A stretch of 64,000 nt of DNA from Ostrinia nubilalis (GCF_963855985.1 NC_087105.1:9054501-9118500); one strand, 5' to 3'; counted from the stretch's first letter, positions 1-10,819 are shown. The notes: generated from the sequence alone by a model not told the origin. A program made the numbers and translations.

Positions 1-536
1 GAGTAACTATAAAAACGCCCTGTAGGTAGGTATTATTAAGCTGAAGAGTTTGTTTAGTGTCAAAGACTGTCACACAGTGTAACTTAAATTGGCATATTAT
101 GATAATGAACATAAAAACTTAAATAAATATTTATGTTAATATTTTTTGTATTTATTTATTTTCCCAAAGCTTCACAGTGACAGCTGAAACAGCAATACTG
201 TTGTAAAACTAAACTTGGAACAAACTGTTACAAATATTTTACAAATTAAAATAAAACCGCATGTTGCTTTACTTTCTCGTATAGGTAATAAATGTAATTA
301 ATGGCTAGATTATTAATGTTACTTTGTTACCCTCAATAGTGAGGAGATCTTATAAAATGGTAACCCTGATTTTCATTGTCATTCAAGTGCTCTTTCTTCG
401 CATAGGCTTCTGTGATTTGGCCAAGGGCCACACACATTGCGATAACATTATGCGACATTGATTTGACAGCAGCGGAGTGAAGTCTTGCGACTATGCAAAA
501 TGATACCCTGTAATCGTAGCGTATATAGACATAGAC

Positions 537-760
537 GGGGCGGGGCACATAGCTCGTAGAGCTGATGGCCGCTGGGGCAGGAAAGTTCTTGAGTGGCGAC
601 CACGAGCCGAAAGACGTAGCGTGGGCAGGCCTCCCACTAGGTGGACCGACGATCTGGTGAAGGTCGCGGGAGGTGCCTGTATGCGAGCGGTGCAGGATCG
701 GTCTTCGTGGAAATCCTTGGGGGAGGCCTTTGTCCAGCAGTGGACGTCTTTTCGGCTGAA
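537..760 (+). mobile_element. RTE-type LINE fragment, ORF C-terminus (copy 1)
   Basis: The translation reads GHIARR.DGRWGRKVLEW, then GRPPTRWTDDLVKVAG and SSWKSLGEAFVQQWTSF. This is the C-terminal tail of the endonuclease/reverse transcriptase polyprotein of RTE-type non-LTR retrotransposons that are abundant in moths. Only the end of the ORF is present, as expected for 5'-truncated insertion. The 3' tail here is a GAAC repeat (about 760-775) rather than the usual ATG repeat. It is not a host gene. Confidence 0.75.
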
Positions 761-967
761 ACGAACGAACGAACGATACGTATTACCACTATTTACCAGA
801 CATTACTATTTATTGCATACTCGCCGGATTACACGTAGGAGCACGCGCGTTACAGCTTCGGCCTTGCATTATTATAAGATCTTGTTCCGCCCTTTTACGA
901 ACTTCCTCCGTGAGGATATCCCCGCCGAATTCTATGATGAACCTATCAAAAGTCATATTCTGCAATG

Positions 968-1125
968 TCAACCCACCACAAGGTGGACCGACGACCTGAT
1001 AAAGGTAGCGGGAAGGCGCTGGATGCAGGCCGCTACCAACCGTGCGATGTGGAAGTCATTGGGGGAGGCCTATGTTCAGTAGTGGGCGTCCTGTGGCTGA
1101 AATGATGATGATGATGATGAAATGA
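968..1125 (+). mobile_element. RTE-type LINE 3' end (copy 2) with GAT-repeat tail
   Basis: A second copy of the same C-terminus (TRWTDDLIKVAGRRWMQA, then WKSLGEAYVQ and a stop) ends in GTGGCTGAAATGATGATGATG, the simple-repeat 3' tail typical of this family. Copies 1 and 2 happen to sit in one open frame (621-1082). That creates a 153-aa ORF with the same domain twice, which is an accident of two insertions. Confidence 0.8.
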
Positions 1126-1525
1126 ATGAAAATGACAAATCTTCGAACGTGTATAATACCGTGCCAAAGTAATCATATAATTTTGGCACCTTAATAACTA
1201 TTGCCGTTTTTGTTGTAAAGATCATGCAAAACTATGTGGGCTCTAGATCTGAAGCCGCTTTAACGAACACGAAGTGCTCATACAATGCGGCGTATTTTCT
1301 TCCAGTCTTTAGTCAGGACTTTAGTCGAATTAAAACCCCGGTTGAACGTGATATAGCCGCACTAGAATACGATGCTTTTTTGCATAATCGCAAGACTTCG
1401 TTCCAGTGTCGACCGAATGTTATCACGATGTATGTGGCCCAGGGGTTACCGTAGCCGCTAAGGTTTGAAACTTCTTGCTTAAAATATTGTAGTCTTTGGC
1501 ATAGACTACGACGGTAGTCATGGAG

Positions 1526-1860
1526 ATAGGAGTTTGTTATCTCGTGTCAGATGTAAATGGTGAAAAGAAAACTCATGATTCGTGTTATTTTTATGCAATA
1601 TGTAGGTATTTTATAAAAGTGGAACCCCGAGTGATCTCCAAAACCCATTCTATTATTATATACGATTCGGCTTCGATATCTATAATACAATAGGAGTTTA
1701 TTTCATGTGTCAGATGACAAGGGTGGAAACAACCTACGATTCATGTTGTTTATTTACGTGCAATATGTGGGCATATTATAAAAGTGGAATGCCGAGTTGT
1801 ATTTCTAAAACTTGTTCTATTTTATTTTATACTATTTGGCTGCGACTCGGCGTGACGACA
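1526..1860 (+). repeat. Diverged tandem duplication, period about 164 bp
   Basis: ATAGGAGTTT at 1526 and 1690 starts two head-to-tail units. Both contain GTCAGATG, GATTC.TGTT, a GCAATATGT.GG block, ATAAAAGTGGAA and a final CTCGG/TTCGGC block in the same order. Divergence is about a quarter of positions by eye. The function is unknown; it could be an old duplication or part of a decayed element. Confidence 0.6.
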
Positions 1861-2153
1861 ATACAAAACATTTTTCGCGAATCGGTGTTCATACATTCAC
1901 ACAATACATTAGACGCCATGTTGTCATAAACGACATATTATAAAATCGCTGTGATTTAATATTCTTAATCATTAATTTTATGGCAAGTGTCCATCAGGAA
2001 TCATTGTTCTTACACACAGAATCGTATTATTTCGCTTTCGGGTAGTAATATGTCAAAATTGTTGGTTCTTAGGCGAACAATGTATGGAGAACGAACATTG
2101 TCCTTTCTTTCGTCCGTCGGTCGTCCGTCTCGTCACTTCAGTTGTGTGCGCCG

Positions 2154-2702
2154 CAGTGTTGTTCTTGATACGGCAATTGCCGTAATATACGGCATTCAGG
2201 CATCTTAGGCACCATAAATACGGTATACGGCAGCACTTTGATTACCGTATCAAAATATACGGCAATTGAGTAAAGTAGAGTTTTATGAGTTTTTCATGAG
2301 TTTTTAGTAAACAAAAAATAAATATTTCGTCTAATGGAACGAAAAAACTTGTAAACCATAGATGAAGTAGAAGCGCCACGAAAAGAAACGCCAAAAATGC
2401 AACCTTATCTCTGAGATTTTAATGTCTAAAATCGTTATTTTCTCATTTTGGTAGATTCTTCACTTTTGTTCGGGTAGGTTCTTGGACTAAATTATTCAAA
2501 ACCTTAAAAAGTGAAGAATAAAAAAAGTAAGTTTAAAAGTAGTATACGCATAGTACATAATACATCACTTGTATTTTTTTTTAAATTTAAACTTTCCAAA
2601 TAAAGATTTTATACAATACGGCAATTTTCTTAGTTTTCCTTAAAAATCCGGCAATTTTAGAATTAGAATACGGCAACCCTAAATTTGTCAGGAACAACAC
2701 TG
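2154..2702 (+). mobile_element. hAT-type MITE in the 5' region of the transposase gene
   Basis: The termini are CAGTGTTGTTCTTGA (2154-2168) and its near-perfect inverse TCAGGAACAACACTG (2688-2702). They are flanked by a perfect 8-bp direct repeat GTGCGCCG (2146-2153 and 2703-2710). An 8-bp duplication plus CAGTG ends is the hAT signature. There is no coding capacity. The motif ATACGGCA(ATT) recurs about eight times, clustered just inside both ends (2168-2280 and 2616-2676), including a palindromic pair at 2168-2184. Removing the element rejoins the sequence across one GTGCGCCG copy, so the ancestral 5' region of the downstream gene can be inferred. Confidence 0.88.
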
Positions 2703-2845
2703 GTGCGCCGCGCCAGTGTCAGTCAACTGTTAGTTGCTGATGCTTCGCCAGCCTGTTGTCATTGTTTATTCTCGCGCAAGTGTATTTATTGTGTATTTAG
2801 CGCAAAGTTACTTGTATTATTGCTATTCTATAGATTAAACTCAAG
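2703..2845 (+). promoter_or_regulatory. Probable non-coding 5' exon and promoter region of the hAT-type gene
   Basis: The segment ends in a strong splice donor, CTCAAG|GTAAGT, at 2845/2846. An acceptor that fits it, TCTTTTACAG|AAA, lies at 3877/3878, nine bases before the predicted start codon at 3887. TCAGT, an arthropod initiator-like motif, occurs at about 2719, and another TTCAGTTGTG lies at about 2137 beyond the inserted MITE. A short upstream ORF begins at the ATG near 2738 and stops before the donor. The intron would be 2846-3877. The exon could instead serve another transcript; RNA data would decide. Confidence 0.45.
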
Positions 2846-2903
2846 GTAAGTACTGTTGCAGCAGGTCGTGTTCGTGTTCATGTAAGTATAATGAATGTAG
2901 GTA

Positions 2904-3354
2904 CAGTCGCGGAATGAAAAGGTTCGTCACCTTAGTGTCGGTTTTCGCTTGCACCAAAGAGTCAAACCTGCCAACCTAACAGTGCAAGAAACAGTGCTGC
3001 TAACATTTAAATAAATATGACGTTTGCTGACGAATAAGGTTTTGCTTGTTTATTTTTCTATCCCATCAGTGCAATGCAATGATGACATTGACCAATTGAC
3101 AATAGTTTTTTTTATTTAATGGCAGGTTGAACCAACAAGAAGGTTTTAGTTTATCAATCATAATAATCTTCTTGACAAGATAAATCGTCAAACAACTTTG
3201 ATCTGAATAATTTTGAACTTTACTGACTAACAGTTAAAGATTATTTTCTCTAATTTGAGATTATTCTGTAACATAGTTTCAAAAGGTAATATGTGCTCGC
3301 GATTCGTTGAAGGAATCAATTTGAAAACTGACGAACCTTTTCATTCCGCGACTG
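2904..3354 (+). mobile_element. 451-bp MITE with 26-bp perfect TIRs, TA target, in intron 1
   Basis: The first 26 bases, beginning CAGTCGCGGAATG and running to 2929, are exactly inverted at 3329-3354. Both outer ends abut TA (2902-2903 and 3355-3356), which fits the TA duplication of Tc1/mariner-like elements. There is no ORF. Identical TIRs suggest a fairly recent insertion. It lies inside the predicted first intron of the hAT-type gene. Confidence 0.85.
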
Positions 3355-3886
3355 TACATAAGTCTACGTCATTTAGCGATATTAGATCTTGGATGTATGT
3401 AGGTACTTAATTATTTGTTTTTATATATTACCCGACTGCGATGAACCCTAAAGGAGTGTTATGTTTTCAGCTCGTATCTTAAGGGTATTGCAATTTGCAA
3501 TGCATTCTAACAGTAGTAAGCGATTGTTAGGGCAGGGTGGCATACGACCACGGCTTTCCTCTGAACATCATTACATATATATCTGTGTATAAAAATAAAA
3601 ATTGTATGTAAGTTGTCTACTTAATAGATGATAAATATTAAATAGTTTGTTGAGAAGAATGTCTGTCAAGAATATTTTCTTTTTCTATACTTTTTAGAGC
3701 GCGACGCGAGCTTTCCATAGTCGGGGTGTTTTTTTTTTGTTTTAGTTATTAATATTTTTTTCTTTTTGTAAAGCGAACCTAACTCTGTGATTTGTTACCG
3801 TGGAAGAAATGGACTTTATGTAATCGCAGCATATAATAGGTGTATTGTATTACATTTAATAAATTTATCTTTTACAGAAAAAAATC

Positions 3887-6800
3887 ATGTCACTGCCTCC
3901 AAAAAAATTATCTGGTGCTCAAAACTTAAAAAGAAAACGGAAAAAGCAAGAAGAATCTGAGAAGGCAGCTAAATTATTATCGAAATTTTTGAGACCTGAG
4001 AAATCATCTGAATCGTTATCATCAGAACTAGTTCAACTCCACCACGCAACGGAAGAAGACCTACTTAATAAAAGTTCTTCAGGCGAAGCTCATGAAGATG
4101 AAAAACAACACATTCAAGAAGATTTACCTGGTTCTCTATATTTTCGTTGTTGCTAAATTTTCATTCACTTTCCAAAAAAATACCTATTGGTGTTATTAGA
4201 CTAGCAGCTTCAAGCGTAATTTCATTTTCCAACTAGTTCAGTGGCCAAAATCATAAACATGCTTAATTTAATTTGGCGTATATTCATTTGTCACTGCTAG
4301 ATATAGGTCTCCCCCAAAGCATCCGACAACGTCCCGTCTTGCGCTACCGCGACCTTCACCAGGTCATCGGTTGACCCTGAGGAGAACCTGCCCGCGCTGC
4401 GTCTTCCGGTAGGGACATGGGCGCCACTCAAGAATTCCAATTCCATTCTATCCTATCCTGAAGCTTAAAGACGTCCTCCAATTCGGTCTACAAACGCCAA
4501 GCACAGTAGCAAGTGAACTATGTAGTTGGAATATGAAATTACGCTTGAAGCTTTTAATACAAATTATTCCCTCACCTCGTTCGTTTCAGTTAGCGAAATG
4601 TTCATAATTCATAATTTTTTCGTCTGGACTTACTTTTTCTGTATTTATTTAGGTATTCCAGGAACCTCTTCTGGATTTCAAAATATTTCGGAAGAAATTA
4701 TATCCGATGTACAATCATCATCATCTCCTTTTAGAAAAAAAAAATATGATGATATTTCAGAATGGCCATTCATTGACTCTGCGACAAGAGATGAAATAAT
4801 TACTGAAGGCCCTGTAAGTAATCAAATGAGTAACGAAAACTACCCAAGGAAACTTGACGGTCGTCATTTTTCAAATATGCATTTTGAAAGAGTAATGCCA
4901 AATGGGGAAACTTTCAAAAGAAGATGGCTCGTGTACTCTAAATCTGCAGATAAAGTACATTGTTTTTGCTGCCGTTTATTTAATACAAATCCCCAGTCTA
5001 GATTGGGAAAAGAAGGATTTGACGACTGGAGGCACTTATCAACGCGTCTCAAAATTCACGAAACATCCTCAGATCATCGACGTGCTGTGAACAATTGGAT
5101 AGAAGCGTCAATTAGATTAAAGAACTTCAGTGGAATAGACAAGCACTTGCAAAAGCAGATTGAGAGTGAGAAAACACGATGGGTTGCTATCCTCGAACGA
5201 ATGATGTCAATAGTATTTTTCTTAGCAAGCAATAATTTATCGTTTAGAGGGAGTTCTGGAGCGGAAACTTTATACACTCCTAATAATGGTAATTTCCTGG
5301 GTTTAGTGCAGTTACTGGGAAAATTTGATATTGTAATGATGGAGCACCTTCGTCGTGTTGTAAATAAGGAGACTAATGTCCATTATTTTGGCAAACGTAT
5401 TCAAAACGAGTTAATTGGCTTACTTGCAAGTGAAGTCCGAAATAATATTTTGTCTATGGTAAAATCAGCTAAATACTTCTCTATCATACTGGACTGTACT
5501 CCTGATGTAAGCCACGTTGAACAATTATCAGTAACATTCCGTTTTGTCGATACTAATGAAGAAGTCGAAGTACGTGAGTGTTTTGTTGCTTACAAGCCGG
5601 TAAGTGACTCTTCGGGAGCAGGACTTACTGGAATCTTTCTAGATACAATTGTGCAAGAGTTTGACTTGGACATGAACGATTGTCGCGGCCAAGGGTATGA
5701 TAATGGAGCGAATATGGTAGGAATAAATAAAGGTGTCCAAACCAGAATTTTGAATCAATATCCTCGAGCATTTTTCAATCCATGTGGTTGTCACAGTTTG
5801 AATTTAGTGATAGCTGATGCAGCGAAAACTTCCGTTAAATCAGTTTCTTTATTTGGATTTCTCCAAAGACTGTTTGTTTTATTTTCCGGATCAACAAAGC
5901 GATGGGAAGTGGTATCCAAGCACATTGAAGGGTTATCCCTGAAAAAAGTTTGCGAAACTCGCTGGGAGAGTAGAATTTCTAGCCTTGCTGCTGTTCGCTA
6001 TCACTACTCTTCAGTTCGTGATGCCCTTCTGAATCTTCATGAAGAAACAAATGACTCAGTCGCTGCATCAGAGGCCTTGTCTCTAATTCAATACATGGAG
6101 CAATTTGAGTTCATAGTTACAATGGTGGCTTGGTATGATATATTGTTTCAAGTAAACATTGTAAGTAAGGCTATGCAGTCTGAATCTATGGATTTACCAA
6201 ATGCGTCGCAATTGCTGAAAAACTGCTCAGAATTTGTGAAACAGTACCGAGACTCTTCATCTGCTCTAATAACAGCTAAGGAAATAGCATCTCAGGCTGA
6301 GATAGACCCAATTTTTAAGGCTGCCCGATCCCGAAGAAAGAAACGATTATTTGAGTATGAAGCCGTAGATGAGACACCATCTGATCCTGAAGAATTGTTT
6401 AAAATGAACGTTTTCTACCCTATGATTGATACAATTGAGAATGCCTTAGTCACTCGATTTAAACAACTATCAATATTCAATGATACATGGTCATTTTTAT
6501 ACAACATGAAAATAATTCCTGAAAGATCCATATTGGAAAAAGCCTGTAGTGATTTGCAAATCAGTTTAACAGATGGGGAAAAATGTGACGTGTCTGGTTG
6601 TGAATTGGTTGAGGAACTTATGAGCTTGAACCCATTAATAAAAGATCTTCAATCAGCAGAGCCACTTAAAGTTCTCCAACTTATTAAAAAGAATGATTGG
6701 CAGGATATTTTCCCAAATGTGTGGACAGCACTTCGCATCTTGCTGACTATACCTGTAACTGTCGCTAAAGGGGAACGAAGCTTCAGTAAATTGAAACTTA

Positions 6801-6949
6801 TAAAAACTTACCTACGTTCTACTATGTGTCAGGAAAGACTGTCAGATCTTGGAATCTTGTCCATAGAAAATGCTATTGCTCAGAAGCTAAATTATTCCGA
6901 ATTAATAAAAAAATTTGCAAGCGCAAAAGCCAGAAAGGTAGCCATTTAA
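3887..6949 (+). CDS. hAT-superfamily transposase (ZMYM1-like/DUF4371 type), intact
   Basis: The predicted CDS joins 3887-4130 to 4653-6949. The junction completes a Gly codon (D-L-P-G|I-P-G-T-S-S) and gives 846 aa. The N-terminus is basic, with a KRKRKKQ stretch that could be a nuclear signal. Next comes a TTF-type zinc finger (HCFCC, then H..T..H, about residues 184-225). The RNase-H-like core follows: IILDCTPD (first Asp about 362), GYDNGANM (second Asp about 431), CGCHSLNL, then ETRWESR. The C-terminus has the hAT dimerisation signature TVAKGERSFSKLK..LRSTM..ERL. Proteins of this layout are known as hAT transposases or hAT-derived ZMYM1-like nuclear proteins. No stop or frameshift interrupts it. 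The donor at 4130/4131 (G|GTTCTC) is weak but the joined reading is natural. The alternative start at 4526 would read through the intron end and is less likely. Transposition activity is not shown: a right-end-like terminus exists near 7318 but no left end was found. Confidence 0.85.
4296..4445 (-). mobile_element. Degenerate RTE fragment inside intron 2
   Basis: Read on the minus strand this matches the same RTE C-terminal region as the 0.6-1.1 kb copies: CTTGAGTGGCG, CGGAAGACGCAGCG, GACCTGGTGAAGGTCGCG, then TTTGGGGGAGACCTATAT. Frameshifts and deletions are visible. It lies within the 4131-4652 intron of the transposase gene, so it arrived in a copy that still splices or was fixed there afterwards. 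Confidence 0.7.
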
Positions 6950-7013
6950 GTTTTTCATTAAAGTGGTTGTTGGAAGTTTTTTTTTTTAAGACTGTATGTA
7001 GCCTATCAGTTTG

Positions 7014-7019
7014 AATAAA
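7014..7019 (+). terminator. AATAAA poly(A) signal of the hAT-type gene
   Basis: AATAAA occurs 65 bases after the TAA stop at 6949, with T-rich sequence nearby. It is the first canonical signal downstream and gives a short 3' UTR. Confidence 0.6.
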
Positions 7020-7256
7020 AGTTGTGAAACAAAATTATTACTTAACTGTTTTTATTTCTCATCTGTACAATTTGCCTCAGCAGGGCATGAGGGTAATACA
7101 AGCGGGATTGACGTCATTTTTTTTATTGCGAATGAGCAGAACAACTGCTATGACAAGCACGATAGTCATCATTGTACTTGCCTCATATATCTATAGTAAT
7201 TTGGCAGATCTAATACTAGTAGGTAATCACGGATAAAGTAACTACATAGTATAGGA

Positions 7257-7318
7257 ACAACTCGGGGCGCCATTTTGAGATTTTGCACCACCTAAAACTT
7301 TTGCTAGGGCCGCCACTG
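7257..7318 (+). mobile_element. hAT-like right terminus
   Basis: The segment ends GCTAGGGCCGCCACTG, which inverted reads CAGTGGCGGCCCTAGC, a hAT-style end. Just inside it are GGCGCC, CATTTTGAGATTTTGC and ACCACCTAAAAC. It lies about 370 bases after the transposase stop, where the right end of that element would be expected. The following eight bases, TAAAAAGG, do not recur at any candidate left end upstream, and no CAGTGGCGG was found before the gene. Confidence 0.5.
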
Positions 7319-7638
7319 TAAAAAGGTGTAGCATGTACCCTTGGTACACCTTTATAACCACAGTAAATATAAATGATGTGGCTTTGCGCAAAAGAGAGAT
7401 TTCAAGAAATCTAATTTATTTTAACAGTCTTACTTTCGTGGCCGAATACGCGATTCCCTTATAACAAGGGAACATGGCATATAATGGACAAATTAAAATG
7501 TTCCTTGAATAAGCTATCCTGTTAATTTCAGCTTTATATTACGACTTATAAGAAAGTTATCGAACTGCAAAAAAATATCAGGAATTCTTCTACAAGCCGA
7601 CCAAATTATAAAGGTTACAAAAAAGCGACCGTTCCATA

Positions 7639-8284
7639 CATCAACTCCAGTTTTAAATCCGTTGACATCTGCTGCATCTGCCATCTTTTTGGTTAGAAGA
7701 CTCTTCCATCTTGCAGCGTAGACCTTTAGCTACAGACCTTAGACAGTATTTTTGTGAAAATTCTTACGCATGGTGGAGGAAGGGACGCTCTAGACACTCA
7801 AGTCTACAAGGAGTCACATCAACTCCAGTTTTAAATCCGTTGACATCTGCTGCATCTGCCATCTTTTTGGTTAGAAGATTCTTCCATCTTTCAGCGTAGA
7901 CCTTTAGCTACAGACCTTAGACAGTATTTCTTTGAAAATTCTTACGCATGGTGGAGGAAGGAACGCTCTAGACACTCAAGTCTACAAGGAGTCACATGAA
8001 CTCCAGTTTTAAATCCGTTGACATCTGCTGCATCTGCCATCTTTTTGGCTAGAAGATTCTTCTATCTTGCAGCTTAGACCTTTAGCTACAGACCTTAGAC
8101 AGTATTTTTGAAACATTCTTACGCATGGTGGAGGAAGGGACGCTCTAGAGACTCAAGTCTACAAGGAGTCATATGAACTCCAGTTTTAAATCCGTTGACA
8201 TCTGCTGCATCTGCCATCTTTTTGGCTAGAAGATTCTTCTATCTTACAGCTTAGACCTTTAGCTACAGACCTTAGACAGTATTT
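7639..8284 (+). repeat. 178-bp satellite-like tandem array, about 3.6 units
   Basis: Units start at CATCAACTCCAG 7639, 7817, CATGAACTCCAG 7995 and TATGAACTCCAG 8172, giving a period of 178, 178 and 177. The last unit ends at GACAGTATTTTT near 8284. Units differ at only a few positions, for example GGTTAGAAG versus GGCTAGAAG and loss of TG in the third. The order of shared variants (units 1-2 versus 3-4) suggests duplication of a dimer or stepwise growth. No convincing ORF was found. It is too long in period and has no spacers, so it is not a CRISPR array. Confidence 0.92.
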
Positions 8285-8371
8285 TTTATTATTTATTTGT
8301 GTCAGTGTGCTCTTCTAAAGAGTGCAAGACGATTGTATGTAGGTACTATTAAAATGTAATTTTAACTCATT

Positions 8372-8431
8372 GGTTTTGTCTCATATTTGAGGAATGTCCC
8401 ATAGTACATTCCTCAAATATGAGACAAAACC
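8372..8431. repeat. Perfect 26-bp hairpin, 8-nt loop
   Basis: Bases 8372-8397 (GGTTTTGTCTCATATTTGAG...) are exactly inverted at 8406-8431, with CCCATAGT as loop. The arms are perfect, so this is either young or actively maintained. It could be a template-switch product, a small foldback element or a small-RNA precursor. Confidence 0.9.
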
Positions 8432-8433
8432 GA

Positions 8434-8482
8434 AAACGAAGACTCTACTCATGATACATAATCATGAGTAGAGTCTTCGTTT
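8434..8482. repeat. Perfect 22-bp hairpin, 5-nt loop, adjacent to the previous one
   Basis: AAACGAAGACTCTACTCATG.. (8434-8455) is exactly inverted at 8461-8482, with loop ACATA. Only two bases separate it from the hairpin at 8372-8431, and the arms of the two hairpins are unrelated in sequence. Confidence 0.9.
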
Positions 8483-8489
8483 AAAAGGA

Positions 8490-10320
8490 TGCGAACGATT
8501 TAAATTTCAATAGGTAGACAAAATTGATAATTCTTAATTATCAAAAATTTAAGCTTTCTCCAGTAACACTGATATTATTATACTGTGACTCATCAAAGTC
8601 ATCATTGTCAAAAATATTGACAAATCGCGAACTGTCACGGCCAAAAAACTGACACGCGTCCGTCCTCCGTAAGCGCCACCGCGCGACTGATTGAGATTGT
8701 CCAAGCCGTCATGGACGATTTTTTCCACATTTTTTAACATAGTAACTAAATAAGACGCAATATAAAAATTTCATCCGTTAAAAGCCCTCAAGTTATTTCT
8801 GAACTTTAGTTTAGTAAAAGATTTAGAATCTCAAATCGCTTATTTTAAAAATAAAACCATAAATAGAAAACGAATAGAGGTAACTTTGGGAATTTATTCT
8901 ATCGAGTCAACTTCATCAAATCGTGTTTCCATCCGTTAATAGCCCTAGAAAATATCCTCAACTATGCCCATTAAAAATCTTAGCCTTTAATTTTACTGTT
9001 TAGTACCTCAAAAATGAAAAATGAAAACCTCATTTTCGCCATTTTCTCTGCTACCCGGCCTTAAGTCTCACGGTTTGATATAGGTACTTTTATATTATCT
9101 TCGGCTCCTTTAGCTCTAGTAAAATAGTACAGGTAGCCTTTAAAATTCAAATCAAGAGTAGGTAGGTATTATTTGTAGTTGGTAATCTTCGTTCTAAGTT
9201 TTAGAAAGGAAAATAGATAGCTTTTAAAAGTTTAAACTAAAGCTTTAATCTCTAATGCAACAAAGAAAATTATACTGTTCGGTTTTAGTATGTCTTTACT
9301 ATGGCGTCGACCGATCACCCCCTTGACGCTGATTCACCTCCGTAGTAATTCTACGAAATACACGCCTACTACGTTGTAGTTAGTAATTATTATCCTTATG
9401 ACAAAATATTTGCATAAACACTTCATTCAATCGCGAACTGATTGACATACTACGTACGGAACGTAAACGTTCTCACGTTGAGCAAGGTTAAATTTAATTT
9501 TATTTTTATATTTAAATTCTGTCATTTTTCAAATTATTCCATTTTCAACACCCAGCAAATTCATTATTAATATTTTTTGTCTATCAAATTCTACAAACTA
9601 TGAATTTCTTCATCAAATTTTTAAGAGTCAGTGCCTAACTAGCTACTTTTGTCTCAAGAATGTGCAGTTTCCAAGGAATTCGACGAAAGTTCAAGTCGAG
9701 CGCCTTATTAAAAGCGAGATTGGTATCTCAAATGAAGACCGTTTTTTCAATTTAGACTTTTAGACGCACGAATGGCGTATTAAAGGCAGACAAAGGCGAG
9801 ACTGGCGGAAGTTGGACGCGGAAAATAGTGCTAAGGCATGCAAATCAAGTTAATTGTTACTATCACGGAACAACTGATAACATTGTTACGAAATAGAACG
9901 ATAAGTTTCATATACATTAGTTATTACTAATTAGTCTGACATAAAGTTAGTATACCTAGAATATAATTTTATGGTCTAAGATAACGTTTGAGTGATATAC
10001 TGTTCTTCAATAAGATATTATCAGAATTTGATTGAGCTATGACGTTGGAATTTCACAATGTTTCAAAAAGTTTTCTTTAGATTGTTAGGTTACTTGACGT
10101 GTCTACTGACTTCTAACTCTAAAAGGTTACGACAAGTCGCAGTCAATCTTAAAATTTGTTTAAGGGTCAACAGATCCCCGTAATTATCCGCCCGTCCTTG
10201 AGTCGAGAATGATATTTGGGGGCGCGGGGCAGAGAGATGAGGGGCTTTGACCCCGTAGCCCGTACCCGTAATCACGCCCGCACAGGCCCGGCGATCCTTG
10301 CTATCCTACATCGGCTCGAA
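8490..10320. other. AT-rich stretch with no gene recognised
   Basis: I see no conserved ORF, exon or RNA gene. The longest open frames are about 60 codons and look random. A small palindrome, TTGATAATT..AATTATCAA, sits at about 8523-8543. Confidence 0.5.
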
Positions 10321-10321
10321 A

Positions 10322-10819
10322 CAGGGATGTTAAGGATATGAAGTTTCGGTTATGGATACGGTTACGGATATTGAGAATAATTATCGGTTACGGTTGCGGA
10401 TATGAAATCATTTCGGATTATCCGAAAGTTCCGGATAATTTCGGTTACGGATATTAATATTATAATCATCATGTCAGCCATAGGACGTCCACTGCTGAAC
10501 ATAGGCCTCCCCTAATGCTTTCCACGTTGATCGATTTGTTGTTTCTCAAATCGATCAATATTATAATTACAAGTAAAAAAATGTAAAATTCACGTACCTA
10601 GTCACTTTATGTATTATGTCGACACCTATGATAAAGTTAGGCGGGAATAAGATGGTGCCAGGGAAAGTCAGACAAGTAACATATATTTAAAAATATTAAG
10701 ATTTAGACTCCGCCTTTATCCGAAACTATCCGAAACTTTTGTACCGGTTTCGCTTACGGATATTTTTTATTTCGGATAACCGATAGTTTCGGTTACGGTT
10801 ACGGATATTAACATCCTTG
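10322..10819 (+). mobile_element. hAT-like non-autonomous element with CGGTTACGGATA arrays
   Basis: The left end CAGGGATGTTAAGGATAT and the right end ATATTAACATCCTTG are inverted versions of each other. The interior is packed with GGTTACGGATA-like words and their inverses (TATCCGAAAC), about 10330-10455 and 10705-10810, and so subterminal on both sides. No matching 8-bp target duplication is visible (left GCTCGAAA, right GAATAAAC), so the copy is decayed or recombined. An RTE fragment is inserted in it. Confidence 0.55.
10467..10556 (-). mobile_element. RTE 3'-end insertion with 11-bp target duplication
   Basis: The minus strand contains GGCCTATGTTCAGCAGTGGA and the GGCTGACATGATGAT tail of the RTE family. 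It is flanked by a perfect 11-bp direct repeat AATATTATAAT (10456-10466 and 10557-10567). The distal part holds a perfect palindrome GATCGATTTG..CAAATCGATC. It is nested in the 10.3-10.8 kb element, so it is the younger of the two. Confidence 0.8.

Larger units (their letters stand above)
410..1450. repeat. Diverged inverted homologous pair around RTE debris
   Basis: The segment near 410-505 and the reverse complement of about 1370-1450 share long stretches: a GGCCACA..CAT..GATAACATT block and a GAAGTCTTGCGA..TATGCAAAA block. The two copies face each other about 900 bases apart with two RTE fragments between them. They could be the decayed ends of one DNA element, or two independent copies of a repeat in opposite orientation. 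No short terminal motif or target duplication was found. Confidence 0.45.

Noticed and set aside
621..1082. 153-aa ORF
   Set aside because: It is two RTE C-terminal fragments that happen to share a frame, not a host gene.
7639..8284. CRISPR-like direct repeats
   Set aside because: 178-bp units without unique spacers in a eukaryotic context; it is a tandem repeat.
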